Below, piece after piece: positions 36,677 to 46,106 of a stretch of DNA of 64,000 nt (its first letter is position 1; each line of letters opens with the position of its first letter). Under the pieces are notes generated by a model that was not told the DNA's origin, did no database searches, and saw nothing but the letters and a program-made list of their open reading frames with translations. The stretch spans positions 62,001 to 126,000 of the forward strand of contig JANUBW010000016.1 of the NCBI GenBank assembly GCA_024809215.1. Direction: 5' to 3'. The translations under genes and the position numbers were made by a program. This DNA comes from Niastella sp. OAS944. GTDB taxonomy: Bacteria > Bacteroidota > Bacteroidia > Chitinophagales > Chitinophagaceae.

Positions 36677-37618
36677 ATGAAAAGGAAACTAATTTCTGTT
36701 GTGATCGCATTGTACAATGAAGCGGGCAATATTCCATTATTAATTGAAAAGACAATGGTGGCCCTGACGTCACTTGACTATGAACTGATACTCGTTGATG
36801 ATGGGTCTACCGATGGGTCTGTTTCTGTTATAAAACAACACCTGCACCCAAACATGAAACTGATTGTTTTACGGAAAAATTATGGTCAGTCGGCCGCCAT
36901 GGCCGCCGGCATAGATGCGGCTGGCGGCGAGTTCATTGCCACCATGGATGCCGATTTACAAAATGACCCTACCGACATACCGGTTATGCTGGAGAAATTG
37001 CAGGCAGCAAATTGCGAACTGGTAGAAGGCATAAGAACAAAACGGTTTGATAACTGGTTTAGAAAGGTACTCAGCCGCATTGCCAATAAACTAATCAGAA
37101 CCGCCACCGGTGTTACGCTGCACGATTATGGCTGCACCTTAAAAGTTTTCAGGCAGGATATAGCGAAGAACCTGGGGCTCTATGGCGACATGCACCGGTT
37201 TATTCCTGTGTTGGCTGCCGTACAGGGGGCAAGCATGATGGAGATGCCGGTAAAACACCATCCCCGCTTCCATGGCAAATCAAAATATGGAATTGGCCGC
37301 ACCATCAAAGTATTAAGCGATCTGCTGCTGATACTGTTCATTCAAAAATTTTTTCAACGCCCCATGCATATATTTGGGCCGGTTGGATTGCTGCTATTTT
37401 TCTCAGGCCTTGTAATCGATGGATATTTGCTTGTAGTAAAACTATTGGGCAATGAAATTGGCGGCAGGCCCTTGCTTATACTGGGAGTAATTTTATTACT
37501 GGCGGGTTTACAGTTGATATTATTTGGTTTTGTAGCCGAAATACTAATGCGCACTTATTATGAATCGCAGCACAAAAAAGCATTCAGGATCAGGTCGGTT
37601 ATTGAATACCCAATGTGA
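36677..37618 (+). CDS. GT2 polyprenyl-phosphate glycosyltransferase (ArnC/DPM1-like)
   Basis: 313 residues. GT-A domain with VVIALYNEAGNIP at the N-terminus, LILVDDGSTDGS, NYGQSAAMAAGID and the metal-binding DADLQNDP. Two C-terminal transmembrane helices (about 236-258 and 268-293) anchor it in the inner membrane, as in ArnC and GtrB. It loads a sugar from a nucleotide donor onto undecaprenyl phosphate, the substrate the GT39 gene upstream would use. Spacing to the GT39 stop is 35 bp and to the next start 4 bp, so co-transcription is likely. Confidence 0.9.
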   Translation: MKRKLISVVIALYNEAGNIPLLIEKTMVALTSLDYELILVDDGSTDGSVSVIKQHLHPNMKLIVLRKNYGQSAAMAAGIDAAGGEFIATMDADLQNDPTDIPVMLEKLQAANCELVEGIRTKRFDNWFRKVLSRIANKLIRTATGVTLHDYGCTLKVFRQDIAKNLGLYGDMHRFIPVLAAVQGASMMEMPVKHHPRFHGKSKYGIGRTIKVLSDLLLILFIQKFFQRPMHIFGPVGLLLFFSGLVIDGYLLVVKLLGNEIGGRPLLILGVILLLAGLQLILFGFVAEILMRTYYESQHKKAFRIRSVIEYPM

Positions 37619-37622
37619 CATT

Positions 37623-38474
37623 ATGAAAAAATGGTTGCCCGTTATACTGAAATGTATCGTTGCTATAGTAGCAACGTACATGGCTTTGCGCCATGTAAAA
37701 AATAATGAATTACAACATATCCGGTGGAATATTTCCGTTATCTGGCTATTGCCGGCTATATTGTTATTTAATGCTTCTCAGTTCGTTAGTGCCTACAGGT
37801 TGTTACAATACTATAAAACGCTTAATGCAGACATACCTTATGGGTTCAATCTGCAATTATACTATACAGGCATGTTCTATAATTTGTTTTTACCGGGAGG
37901 TGTAGGTGGAGATGTTTATAAAGTGATCATTCTAAAAAAAAGGGGCATTGCCTGGGTAAACGCAGCCAAAGCCACTGTTCTCGACAGATTCACAGGTTTG
38001 TTAATACTGCTTGTTATCGGTCTTTTACTGCTGAATTTAGCTTCCCTTCCTTTATCGGAACAGCTCATTCATATACTCTCATTCGCCATTATTGCCGCCC
38101 TTTTATTATATGGGTTTATTGTGCAGCGTTATTTTCCACCATTTGGTAGCGTCATTACAAAAGCATTGGCCCTTTCAGCTGTTGTACAATGCCTGCAGCT
38201 GTTTACATTTTATTGCCTGCTACAATTTCTGCAGGTGCCTGCAGTTGCTTATATCCAATATGCAGTGATCTTTTTGGCAGCAGCTGTAGTTGCGGCGTTG
38301 CCAATAAGTATTGGCGGCATTGGCATTCGCGAATTGTCTATGGCTGCTGGCGCCATGTACCTCCATGTTTCATCAACAATAGCCATTTCGGCCAGCATAA
38401 TTTTCTATCTCATTACGGCCTTCAGCGCCACAATCGGTTGGTGGTTAAAAAAAACACACCCATTGCTATTCTAA
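37623..38474 (+). CDS. flippase-like membrane protein (UPF0104/LPG-synthase TM domain)
   Basis: 283 residues from the ATG at 37623; the frame opens at 37560 inside the preceding gene. Six to eight hydrophobic helices with the family motifs FVSAYRLLQYYKTL, FYNLFLPGGVGGDVYK and AALPISIGGIGIREL. This family is used as a putative lipid-linked sugar flippase or accessory to GT2/GT39 systems, and the operon supports that. Its last bases converge on the DUF3570 gene with 29 bp between stops and no obvious terminator. Confidence 0.85.
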   Translation: MKKWLPVILKCIVAIVATYMALRHVKNNELQHIRWNISVIWLLPAILLFNASQFVSAYRLLQYYKTLNADIPYGFNLQLYYTGMFYNLFLPGGVGGDVYKVIILKKRGIAWVNAAKATVLDRFTGLLILLVIGLLLLNLASLPLSEQLIHILSFAIIAALLLYGFIVQRYFPPFGSVITKALALSAVVQCLQLFTFYCLLQFLQVPAVAYIQYAVIFLAAAVVAALPISIGGIGIRELSMAAGAMYLHVSSTIAISASIIFYLITAFSATIGWWLKKTHPLLF

Positions 38475-38503
38475 AGCTCCCTTTCATTACCACCCGAAGA
38501 AGT

Positions 38504-39688
38504 TTATTTAAACTTTAAATTCATTGATACAATGTTCGCATTCATGTTAATGTTCTTGGTATAATGTCCATACCGCAATTCTATCATATTGAAGTGCTGA
38601 ATACCAAACACGCCTTTGGGCGGCGCCAGCCGTATACCCGCACCCAGGAAATTACTGTTGAAATTCGACAGATCGTAGTTGCTTGTAAAAAATTGTTCCT
38701 GTGCAGTATGCTGTTGGTAGGGCGCAAAATATTTCACTGCCGACTGGTTATAGAACCGGTAAAACGGACTTATCGAAAAGAAGTTCGTGATCTTTACCGG
38801 CACCTCCAGGTTTACAGTGTGTGATGATATACCCCAGTCGTCTTTATAGTAACGATAATACGTTCGTATTATAAACCGGTCGCCCAAAAAATAATTGGCC
38901 CTAAAGCCCAATGGTATCTTAAACCGGGTATCGGGTAATTTTTCCTGGTGTACGCTGCCATCGGCAAAGTATACGCGGTAAAAAGGAAGGCTAAGAAAAC
39001 CCTGCTGGGTAACCAGGTCGGCCAGGAATGCTATTTGTAAATTTTTGTTTATCACCTGCGACCACGCCAGGGAAGCGGCAATGGTAGTGCGGCCTTCTGT
39101 TCCTCCATCCTTTGCAGTGCCTGTACCCCGCAGTTCCTCAGGTGCTATTAGTCGAACCTGATCGAAATAAGCCTGCACGCGTGCAGAGAATTCACCGTTC
39201 CTGTCTTTCGTTTTTTTAGCAAATCCTATATTGGCGCCAAATGACTGGTAGTCGAACTCTGTTGAAGTTGACACACCTGCGCTAATGGTGGTACCCTTTT
39301 TTTCATTTTCCATACTCCAGGTTAAAGAAGGATAAATGCGGGTATCGGCATAAGAGGCAGAAGTATTTGCATTCAGGTCTACGCGGTCAGAAGAAGCCGA
39401 TGTATAATGATCGATACCTACTTCTACATCGAATGCATGTTTGCGGAACTTCTTGTCGTATTTAACCAGTTTTATATCAAAGACATTAGCGATATCCGTT
39501 AGCTTTTGCGTACCAATGCCACCGGTAACAGCGGCATGATCGCCATTCTGCCCATAATAACTCGAAACAAGATTGATCTCATCGACCTTTAGTTTACGCG
39601 AACCAAACCCGGTGGTATCGGGTGTTTGTTGTGAAAAGCTTTTCAGCAAACAGGCAATGCCAAAAGCAGTTAAAAAGAATTTTTTCAT
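38504..39688 (-). CDS. DUF3570 outer-membrane beta-barrel-like protein
   Basis: 394 residues. Signal peptide at 1-20 (LLKSFSQ). The body shows alternating amphipathic beta strands such as TIAASLAWSQVINKNLQIAF and RFIIRTYYRYYKDDWG, ending at a short NLKFK, as expected for an outer-membrane barrel. It matches the DUF3570 pattern, including a conserved CAN-type start region and C-terminal LRYGHY. It is the last gene of a tight minus-strand operon with thioredoxin, ApbE and DUF4266. This gene set recurs in several phyla with no established function, so a channel or anchor for the operon's redox partners is an inference. Confidence 0.8.
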   Translation of the reverse strand: MKKFFLTAFGIACLLKSFSQQTPDTTGFGSRKLKVDEINLVSSYYGQNGDHAAVTGGIGTQKLTDIANVFDIKLVKYDKKFRKHAFDVEVGIDHYTSASSDRVDLNANTSASYADTRIYPSLTWSMENEKKGTTISAGVSTSTEFDYQSFGANIGFAKKTKDRNGEFSARVQAYFDQVRLIAPEELRGTGTAKDGGTEGRTTIAASLAWSQVINKNLQIAFLADLVTQQGFLSLPFYRVYFADGSVHQEKLPDTRFKIPLGFRANYFLGDRFIIRTYYRYYKDDWGISSHTVNLEVPVKITNFFSISPFYRFYNQSAVKYFAPYQQHTAQEQFFTSNYDLSNFNSNFLGAGIRLAPPKGVFGIQHFNMIELRYGHYTKNINMNANIVSMNLKFK

Positions 39689-39708
39689 GTGTAGGTTTAA
39701 CAGGTGAA

Positions 39709-39927
39709 TTAATTACAACCGCAACCGCCGCCGCTTTTGCCGGCATTGGCGCCGGAAGCGCCTTCGCGGTAGGCCTGAAAGCTTAATTCAGTTTTTTCCA
39801 CTTTCCTGTTACCAAGGCTCATCTCCGAATCGTTCAATTTACTTTTCTGGTATTCTTTAACCGGCTGGCAGGCAGTTGCGAGTATACAAAGTATCCCCAC
39901 TGCTGCTGCGATCTTTTGGTTCGTCAT
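39709..39927 (-). CDS. DUF4266 small lipoprotein with Gly/Cys-rich tail
   Basis: 72 residues. A lipobox (LATACQPV, Cys20) makes it a lipoprotein. The mature part has the DUF4266 motif (VKEYQKSKLNDSEMSLG) and a C-terminal YREGASGANAGKSGGGCGCN tail ending in two Cys. Start overlaps the ApbE stop as ATGA, so translation is coupled. The tail could bind metal, carry a post-translational modification or serve as the ApbE target, though the usual flavinylation motif (D-x-x-S/T-G-A-T) is not present as such: SGAN stands where SGAT would be. Function unknown. Confidence 0.82.
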   Translation of the reverse strand: MTNQKIAAAVGILCILATACQPVKEYQKSKLNDSEMSLGNRKVEKTELSFQAYREGASGANAGKSGGGCGCN

Positions 39928-40871
39928 GTTACACGTATATTTTTTGTGGAGTAAATGTCGTTGTTGTCATCAACTATAATACAACCCAGGTAATTGATCT
40001 GGTTTATAAGGTTGAGGCCCGCCTGTACACCCATTACCATAACCGGTGTGGCCATGGCATCGGCTATTTCGGCATACGGACTTATAATGGTAACACTTTT
40101 TATACCTGTTACCGGCATACCTGTTTTTGGATTAATGGTATGGGAATATTTCTTTCCGTTGATCAATACATATTTTTCATAATTGCCCGATGTAGCAATG
40201 GCCAGGTCAGAGATATTAAGCCATGAGAATGCAGCACGTGCATTGTCGGGGTGCGCAATGCCAATGGTCCAGGGTTGCTGGTTGGCCTGGCGGCCCCAGG
40301 TTATTAGATCTCCTGATGCATTTACAATACCGCTTTTAACACCCGCCTGTACAAGCACGGCTTTGGCGCGGTCGGCAGCATAGCCTTTGCCAATTCCGCC
40401 AAACCCAATGCGCATGCCTTTTTCTTTTAGCATTACCGTGCAGTCCTGTTCATTCAAAAGCACATTGCGGTAATTGATAAGCCGAACCATACTTTTGGCA
40501 GTTTCCGCATCGGGCAAACTGGTCATGGTCTTATCAAAATTCCATAACCGCTTATCTATTGATCCATATGTAATATCAAAAGCGCCATCGGTAACCTCGC
40601 TTATCTTCAGCGATCTTTTTATAAGTTCAAACACTTCCTTATCAACCTTCACCGGGCTTATTCCCGCCATACGGTTTATTTGGTTGGTTTGGCTGTTGTC
40701 GTCAAAGGTGGTGAACAGCTTTTCTATTCTTCTTACTTCTGCGATGGCCAGGTTTATAGCTTCATAAGCTTTTTCTTTATCATCGCCCACTACGGTAAAC
40801 TCAAAGGTGTTGCCCATAAGGCGTTCCACCAGTTTAAATTCAGTTAGCCCTATATCATTTTCCACCTGCAT
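39924..40871 (-). CDS. apbE: FAD:protein FMN transferase (ApbE family)
   Basis: 315 residues with the ApbE fold: FTTFDDNSQTNQINR, RIGFGGIGKGYAADRA (nucleotide site), GIVNASGDLITWG, HTINPKTGMPV and the metal-binding ADAMATPVMVMG. The enzyme attaches FMN to Thr on target proteins. Unusually there is no signal peptide, whereas most ApbE proteins act outside the cytoplasm; the first visible residues MQVENDIGLTEFKLVERLMG are already fold sequence. It overlaps the thioredoxin gene by 17 bp and the DUF4266 gene by 4 bp, so the products are made together. The target flavoprotein is not obvious in the window. Confidence 0.88.
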   Translation of the reverse strand: MQVENDIGLTEFKLVERLMGNTFEFTVVGDDKEKAYEAINLAIAEVRRIEKLFTTFDDNSQTNQINRMAGISPVKVDKEVFELIKRSLKISEVTDGAFDITYGSIDKRLWNFDKTMTSLPDAETAKSMVRLINYRNVLLNEQDCTVMLKEKGMRIGFGGIGKGYAADRAKAVLVQAGVKSGIVNASGDLITWGRQANQQPWTIGIAHPDNARAAFSWLNISDLAIATSGNYEKYVLINGKKYSHTINPKTGMPVTGIKSVTIISPYAEIADAMATPVMVMGVQAGLNLINQINYLGCIIVDDNNDIYSTKNIRVT

Positions 40872-41298
40872 CGCAAACTGCTTTTAGCTGCTCAATAAAT
40901 TGAGTGCTGTTATGGTTGGGGTAACCTTCCCAGGCATTTATTACTTTTCCTTCGGCCGACAATACAACGGTGTAAGGGAATTTACCTAACGGGTTGTATT
41001 TATCGGCCAGCGCCTCATTGCTTTGTTGAACTTCTTTTGCCAGCTGGTTCTTTTTATTACGCGGAAAATCTGCTTTATACAATATCAGCGATTCATCGGC
41101 CAGTTTTTTAAACGCAGCGCTTTCAAATACTTCTTTATGTAATTGAATACAGGGCCCGCACCAGTCGCTCCCCGAGAAGTTCAGCAGAATGTATTTGTCT
41201 TTTTCTTTGGCCAGTTTTTGGGCCGAATCAAAATCAGGTTGCCAGGGTGCGAAAGAAAGCCCCAGGCCCGTCGTCAATAACAGGAGTAAATATTTCAT
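40855..41298 (-). CDS. periplasmic thioredoxin-family protein
   Basis: 147 residues. A signal sequence (MKYLLLLLTTGLGLSF) precedes a thioredoxin fold with the active-site SDWCGPC (Cys47, Cys50), a long ADFPRNKK loop and a KFPYTVVL cis-Pro strand. It resembles the thioredoxin-like_7 / DsbD-gamma subgroup that reduces extracytoplasmic disulfides. First gene of the minus-strand operon ending with DUF3570. The Cys-rich DUF4266 lipoprotein two genes downstream is a plausible client. Confidence 0.85.
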   Translation of the reverse strand: MKYLLLLLTTGLGLSFAPWQPDFDSAQKLAKEKDKYILLNFSGSDWCGPCIQLHKEVFESAAFKKLADESLILYKADFPRNKKNQLAKEVQQSNEALADKYNPLGKFPYTVVLSAEGKVINAWEGYPNHNSTQFIEQLKAVCDAGGK

Positions 41299-41638
41299 TT
41301 GTGTTTTTTACCAGCGATTATTAAAATAAAAAGCAGGATAAAATTCTTTCAGAAATAACAGATGTGGAGTGTATAATTGTTTGAACCTGACAGTTAAAAA
41401 TACCGAAATCCGGGCCTTTTTTCAATGTAGTAAAAGCCAATTAACAAGTTGGTTACAAACCATTAATGGTTTCTTTGTAATTAGGCAAGTCACCCATAAA
41501 CATCAATTCTGAAGACATTCTGAATTTTACCTGCTTTCGTGCGTAAATTTTCATAATTCCCGATTGCGTAAACCGTTTTCCGCATCGCGTGCAAACACTG
41601 ACTATGCTTGCTTTTCCTTTGCAAAAAATTAAATTGCT
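41299..41638. promoter_or_regulatory. divergent intergenic region with a perfect 16-bp palindrome
   Basis: This 340-bp gap separates the thioredoxin/ApbE operon from the siderophore-type receptor and contains no gene. AAACCATTAATGGTTT at 41457-41472 is a perfect palindrome, the best operator candidate in the gap, and the adjacent TTTCTTTG at 41470-41477 is close to a -7 element. It would suit a shared repressor for both directions. No Fur-box consensus is obvious. Confidence 0.4.
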
Positions 41639-44080
41639 GTGAGCAGACTTTACACCCTACTACTTACACTTGCATTCTTTCAAACTGGTTACACTCAAAC
41701 TGTTGCATTAGCAACCTCATCAATTCCCGTTACCGAAGTTCCCGAAGACAAAGAGACCGGTGCCTTACAGGGCCGTGTGCTTACCAATGATAATCAGCCC
41801 GCCGAAAATGTAACTGTTACACTAAAAGAACTCAATCGTAATACCCTTACCAATCAACAGGGTGTTTATTCAATCAAACACATAAAACCCGGCCAGTACA
41901 CCTTGGTGGTTACCATGGCCGGATTGCAATCAAGAGAACAATCAGTAACTGTAAAAGCTCAGGCCACCACCGAAACAGATTTTACACTTTCCGAAAATCA
42001 TAAACAACTGGAAGAAGTTGTGGTAACAAACCACAGAAGTATGAACAACCAGCCGGTAAGCCTTGGTAAAATTGCCATTGACCCTATGGACCTGCCACAA
42101 AGCATTAGCGTGCTGGGACAGGGAGTGATCCGTGAACAGCAGGCTTTACGTTTGAGCGATGTGATCAGGAACGTAAATGGTGTATATCTTACCACTACAA
42201 GAGGAAACGTACAGGAAAGTTTTGGCGCCCGTGGCTACAACCTGGGTAGCACCAATTTGTTCAAGAACGGTTTCCGCATAAATTCAACCGTACTGCCCGA
42301 AATGACCTCTTTGGAAAAAGTAGAGATCCTGAAAGGAAGCGGCGCCATTCTATACGGACAGGTTGCGCCCGGTGGTATTGTAAATATGGTTACCAAACAA
42401 CCCAAGTTCACACAAGGTGGCGAAGTATCTATGCGCATAGGCAGCTATTCGCTTTACAAACCTACATTTGACATTTACGGCCCCATCAATTCTTCCATTG
42501 CTTACCGGGTTAACGGTACATATGAGAACGCCAAAAGTTTTCGCGACCAGGTAAGCAGCGAAAGGTTTTATATTAACCCTTCACTGTTGTTTAAATTGGG
42601 CAAACGTACCGAACTGATAGCAGAAGGCGATTACCTGTATAATGAATTCACACCCGATTTCGGCATTGGCTCAATCGCCGACAAAAGTATTCCCGATGTA
42701 CCCCGTTCACGTTTTATGGGCACACCCTGGCAGTACAATAAAATATGGCAAACTACCAGCACCCTTACGGTAAAACATCAGTTGTCGGCCAACTGGAAGA
42801 TCAACAGCTCTCTCTCGTATCAGAACTACAAAAGAGATTACTATGCAGTAGAGCGCATACAGGCCGACTCAACCGGAAAATGGAAAAGGCCATTGGGTAA
42901 GATCTATACTACCGAAAAATTTTATGCCGCCCAGTTTAACCTGATCGGGAAATTCAATACCGGCCAGCTGGAGCATAACCTGCTTACCGGTTTAGATGCT
43001 GATCGCACCGTTACGTTCAATAACGACTATAACGTCACAAATACCATCTACGACTCTATCAATGTGCTGGATATGGGCAAATACGCCGCACGTACCGATG
43101 TACCCGAAGCAACTGCCATAAGAGAACGATTTGCGCCGGTAAACCGTTTTGGTGTATTTGTACAGGACCTGATAAAACTTACACCCAAATTCAATTTACT
43201 GGCTGGTGTAAGATGGGCTTATGTAGAAACACGCGGCATTGACTCTACCAACCTCATAAACGGTACAAAAATTACAGGAGAAACCAGAAACGACAAAGCA
43301 TTTTCACCCCGCTTTGGCCTGGTATATAAACCATTTAATTCGACCTCATTTTTTGTAAGCTACTCCAGTTCGTTCATCACCAATACCGGTCAGGATATCT
43401 ATGGCAAATCGATAAAACCTTCGCTTGTAGATCAATATGAAGCAGGTGTAAAGAACCAGTTCCTGAATGGTTTGCTGTCAGCTAACGTTACTGTATACCG
43501 CATCATTAACAATAACCTGGCGCAAACAGCTCCCTATTTATTGGATGGCAGGCCCAACCCCTATACTAGTACTAAATTGCTGGGCGGTGAAACAACCAGC
43601 GATGGGGTAGAAGTTGACCTGGCTGCTAACCCAATTGCCGGATTAAACATTACAGCTGGCTATAGCTACAACTATATGCGCTATACGAAAACCGATACCT
43701 CGGTAGGTAGTTTTAAAACCGGCGAACGGTTGGTGAACAACCCGGCGCATACTGCCAACGGAAGTATTTTTTATACCTTTGGCAAAGGCCGGTTAGAAGG
43801 TTTAAAAATAGGAACAACTATCGTGTATTTAGGCGATCGCTATGCAGGTTGGAATACTGATGTAACCAAAACCGGCCCGGTTACTTACCGCAACAGGCTT
43901 ATTGAAGTAGGTGGTTATACTACCATTGATATTACAGCCGGTTATACTATTAAAAAGGTTTCACTGTTGGCAAAGATCTCGAATATCACCAATACCTATA
44001 ACTATTCTGTTCACGAAAATTACAGCGTGAACCCAATAGCACCAACACAGGTGTCGGCTACCATTAGTTATAGATTTTAA
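41639..44080 (+). CDS. TonB-dependent siderophore-type receptor
   Basis: 813 residues from a GTG at 41639; an in-frame TAA lies 9 bp upstream and the next ATG is far inside. Signal peptide, then a carboxypeptidase-like domain at about 40-115 (LQGRVLTNDNQPAENVTVT), plug at about 125-260 (LPQSISVLGQGVIREQQ, FGARGYNLGSTNLFKNGFRI, VEILKGSGAILYGQVAPGG) and barrel to the terminal Phe. RIGSYSLYKPTFDIYGP is typical of siderophore receptors (FhuA/FpvA class). Lacks an STN domain, so it is not a sigma transducer. It diverges from the thioredoxin/ApbE operon and ends at a strong terminator. Confidence 0.87.
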   Translation: MSRLYTLLLTLAFFQTGYTQTVALATSSIPVTEVPEDKETGALQGRVLTNDNQPAENVTVTLKELNRNTLTNQQGVYSIKHIKPGQYTLVVTMAGLQSREQSVTVKAQATTETDFTLSENHKQLEEVVVTNHRSMNNQPVSLGKIAIDPMDLPQSISVLGQGVIREQQALRLSDVIRNVNGVYLTTTRGNVQESFGARGYNLGSTNLFKNGFRINSTVLPEMTSLEKVEILKGSGAILYGQVAPGGIVNMVTKQPKFTQGGEVSMRIGSYSLYKPTFDIYGPINSSIAYRVNGTYENAKSFRDQVSSERFYINPSLLFKLGKRTELIAEGDYLYNEFTPDFGIGSIADKSIPDVPRSRFMGTPWQYNKIWQTTSTLTVKHQLSANWKINSSLSYQNYKRDYYAVERIQADSTGKWKRPLGKIYTTEKFYAAQFNLIGKFNTGQLEHNLLTGLDADRTVTFNNDYNVTNTIYDSINVLDMGKYAARTDVPEATAIRERFAPVNRFGVFVQDLIKLTPKFNLLAGVRWAYVETRGIDSTNLINGTKITGETRNDKAFSPRFGLVYKPFNSTSFFVSYSSSFITNTGQDIYGKSIKPSLVDQYEAGVKNQFLNGLLSANVTVYRIINNNLAQTAPYLLDGRPNPYTSTKLLGGETTSDGVEVDLAANPIAGLNITAGYSYNYMRYTKTDTSVGSFKTGERLVNNPAHTANGSIFYTFGKGRLEGLKIGTTIVYLGDRYAGWNTDVTKTGPVTYRNRLIEVGGYTTIDITAGYTIKKVSLLAKISNITNTYNYSVHENYSVNPIAPTQVSATISYRF

Positions 44081-44105
44081 TGTAAAGGCGTAAGGAATAT
44101 ACAAG

Positions 44106-44137
44106 AAGGCCCCGACGATACCGTTGGGGCCTTTTTT
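44106..44137 (+). terminator. terminator after siderophore-type receptor
   Basis: A 12-bp stem (AAGGCCCCGACG / CGTTGGGGCCTT, one G-T pair) with a 4-nt loop followed by T6. Confidence 0.88.
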
Positions 44138-44201
44138 ATGGCGGGAACCGAATTTGCATAGCATAATGGCCCCCCGGAAACCGCAGTTCACTCAAAATGT
44201 A

Positions 44202-46037
44202 ATGACCATGGCTTATGAACCCATAGAAAATTATGGCATTATAGGCGATCTGAATACAATTGCCCTGGTGGCATTGAATGGTTCCATTGACTTTATGTGT
44301 TTCCCCAATTTTGATTCGCCCAGCATTTTTGCAGCCTTGCTCGATGACAAAAAAGGTGGGTATTATCAAATTAAGCCTGTGTTCTCAGAAATGAACACAA
44401 AACAATTGTACCTGCCCGACACAAATGTTTTGCTTACCAGATTTCTTTCACCGGAAGGGGTAGGAGAGATCACCGATTTTATGCCGGTTGAAGAACTATT
44501 GAATGGTAAAGAATTGATAAGACGGGTAACTACCGTACGGGGAGAAGTAAAATATGAAATGCATTGTGTGCCCCGTTTCAATTATGGCCGAAGCGACCAC
44601 AGGGTAGAAATTGTTTCAGACAACGAGATCATACTGCAAAGCAAAGGCGACGACAAAACTACGCTGCGGCTTAAAAGCACAGTGCCATTACAATCCAATA
44701 ACGGTTCCATCACAGCTACGTTTACTTTATCGCCCAATGAAACGGCCGACTTTATATTGGAGCATGTTGATAAAGAACATACCAGCGAAAAAAAATTCAA
44801 AGACGTAGTTACCGACAGCCTCTTCGCAACGGTAAATTACTGGAAAGACTGGATCGGCCGCTCGCAGTACCAGGGCCGATGGATGGAAACCGTGAACCGG
44901 TCGGCATTGGTCTTGAAACTGCTCACCTCGCATAAATACGGATCAATAATAGCAGCGCCAACATTTAGCATTCCCGAAAGCATAAGCGAGAAAAGAAATT
45001 GGGATTACCGGTATACCTGGATCAGGGATGCCTCATTTACCGTATATGCTTTATTACGGCTTGGTTATTCAAAAGAAACCGGCAAATTCATAAACTGGGT
45101 TGAAAAACTTTGCCGCGATATAAAAGGACAGAACCCACTGGGCATTATGTATTCCATAGACGGCCAGCGGCAGTTACAGGAAACCATACTCGAACACTTT
45201 GAAGGGTACAAAAAAACATCACCGGTAAGAATTGGTAATAATGCATACAGACAGCTGCAGTTGGATATTTACGGCGAACTGATGGACTCCATATACCTGT
45301 ATAATAAATACGGTGAAAAGATCTCCTACGATTTTTGGAAAGACCTGGAAAAGCAAATTGACTGGCTGGCCGAAAACTGGGACCAACCCGATGAAGGCAT
45401 ATGGGAAGTACGAGGCGGCAAACAGCATTTCCTGTATTCCCGGTTGCTTTGCTGGGTAGCATTCGACCGGGCCATAAAAATAGCCAATGCCCGCTCGTTC
45501 CCTTTAAAACCCGGCTGGCGAAAAACCCGCGATATTATTTACAACCGCATTTATAGTGAATGTTGGGACGAAAAGAAAAAAGCATTCATGCAGTACCCCG
45601 GCGCCCATACCGTTGATGCATCGGTGCTGCTGATGCCCCTGGTGCGTTTTATAAGCCCCAAAGATCCCCGGTGGCTTTCAACATTAAAGCGTATTGAAGA
45701 AGAACTTGTATCCGACTCGCTGGTTTACCGTTATAAACCCAAACAGGCTGCGCCAGACGGATTACTAAGCAGGGAAGGCACCTTTTCCATGTGCACCTTT
45801 TGGTATGTAGAATGCCTGTCCCGCTCGGGACAACTGGAGAAAGCCCGTCTTTGTTTTGAAAAAATGCTGGGCTATGCCAATCATCTGGGCCTGTACGCTG
45901 AACAGCTTGGATTCAAAGGTGAGCACCTGGGTAACTTCCCGCAGGCATTTACCCACCTGGGACTTATAAGCGCGGCATTCAACCTCAATAAACAGTTGAA
46001 CGATAGCCGCAATAAAAATGTAAACAATGGCATATGA
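44202..46037 (+). CDS. glycoside hydrolase family 15 protein (glucoamylase/trehalase-like)
   Basis: 611 residues from the ATG at 44202; an ATG at 44208 fits equally well, and more upstream starts overlap the previous terminator. The N-terminal beta-domain begins YEPIENYGIIGDLNTIALVA and NGSIDFMCFPNFDSPSIF. The (alpha/alpha)6 barrel has KRNWDYRYTWIRDASFT, the general acid Glu in DEGIWEVRGGKQHFLYSRLL (about 397-416), and the second acidic site GTFSMCTFWYVECL. No signal peptide, so it acts in the cytoplasm. The family hydrolyses alpha-glucosidic bonds (trehalose or maltooligosaccharides). Followed 69 bp later by the polytopic protein gene. Confidence 0.88.
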   Translation: MTMAYEPIENYGIIGDLNTIALVALNGSIDFMCFPNFDSPSIFAALLDDKKGGYYQIKPVFSEMNTKQLYLPDTNVLLTRFLSPEGVGEITDFMPVEELLNGKELIRRVTTVRGEVKYEMHCVPRFNYGRSDHRVEIVSDNEIILQSKGDDKTTLRLKSTVPLQSNNGSITATFTLSPNETADFILEHVDKEHTSEKKFKDVVTDSLFATVNYWKDWIGRSQYQGRWMETVNRSALVLKLLTSHKYGSIIAAPTFSIPESISEKRNWDYRYTWIRDASFTVYALLRLGYSKETGKFINWVEKLCRDIKGQNPLGIMYSIDGQRQLQETILEHFEGYKKTSPVRIGNNAYRQLQLDIYGELMDSIYLYNKYGEKISYDFWKDLEKQIDWLAENWDQPDEGIWEVRGGKQHFLYSRLLCWVAFDRAIKIANARSFPLKPGWRKTRDIIYNRIYSECWDEKKKAFMQYPGAHTVDASVLLMPLVRFISPKDPRWLSTLKRIEEELVSDSLVYRYKPKQAAPDGLLSREGTFSMCTFWYVECLSRSGQLEKARLCFEKMLGYANHLGLYAEQLGFKGEHLGNFPQAFTHLGLISAAFNLNKQLNDSRNKNVNNGI

Positions 46038-46106
46038 AGGTAAGTCAGCCCCGGATATGAGTTTACTCATATAAAACAATGACGACAGGTTGTTACTTTG
46101 CCTATC

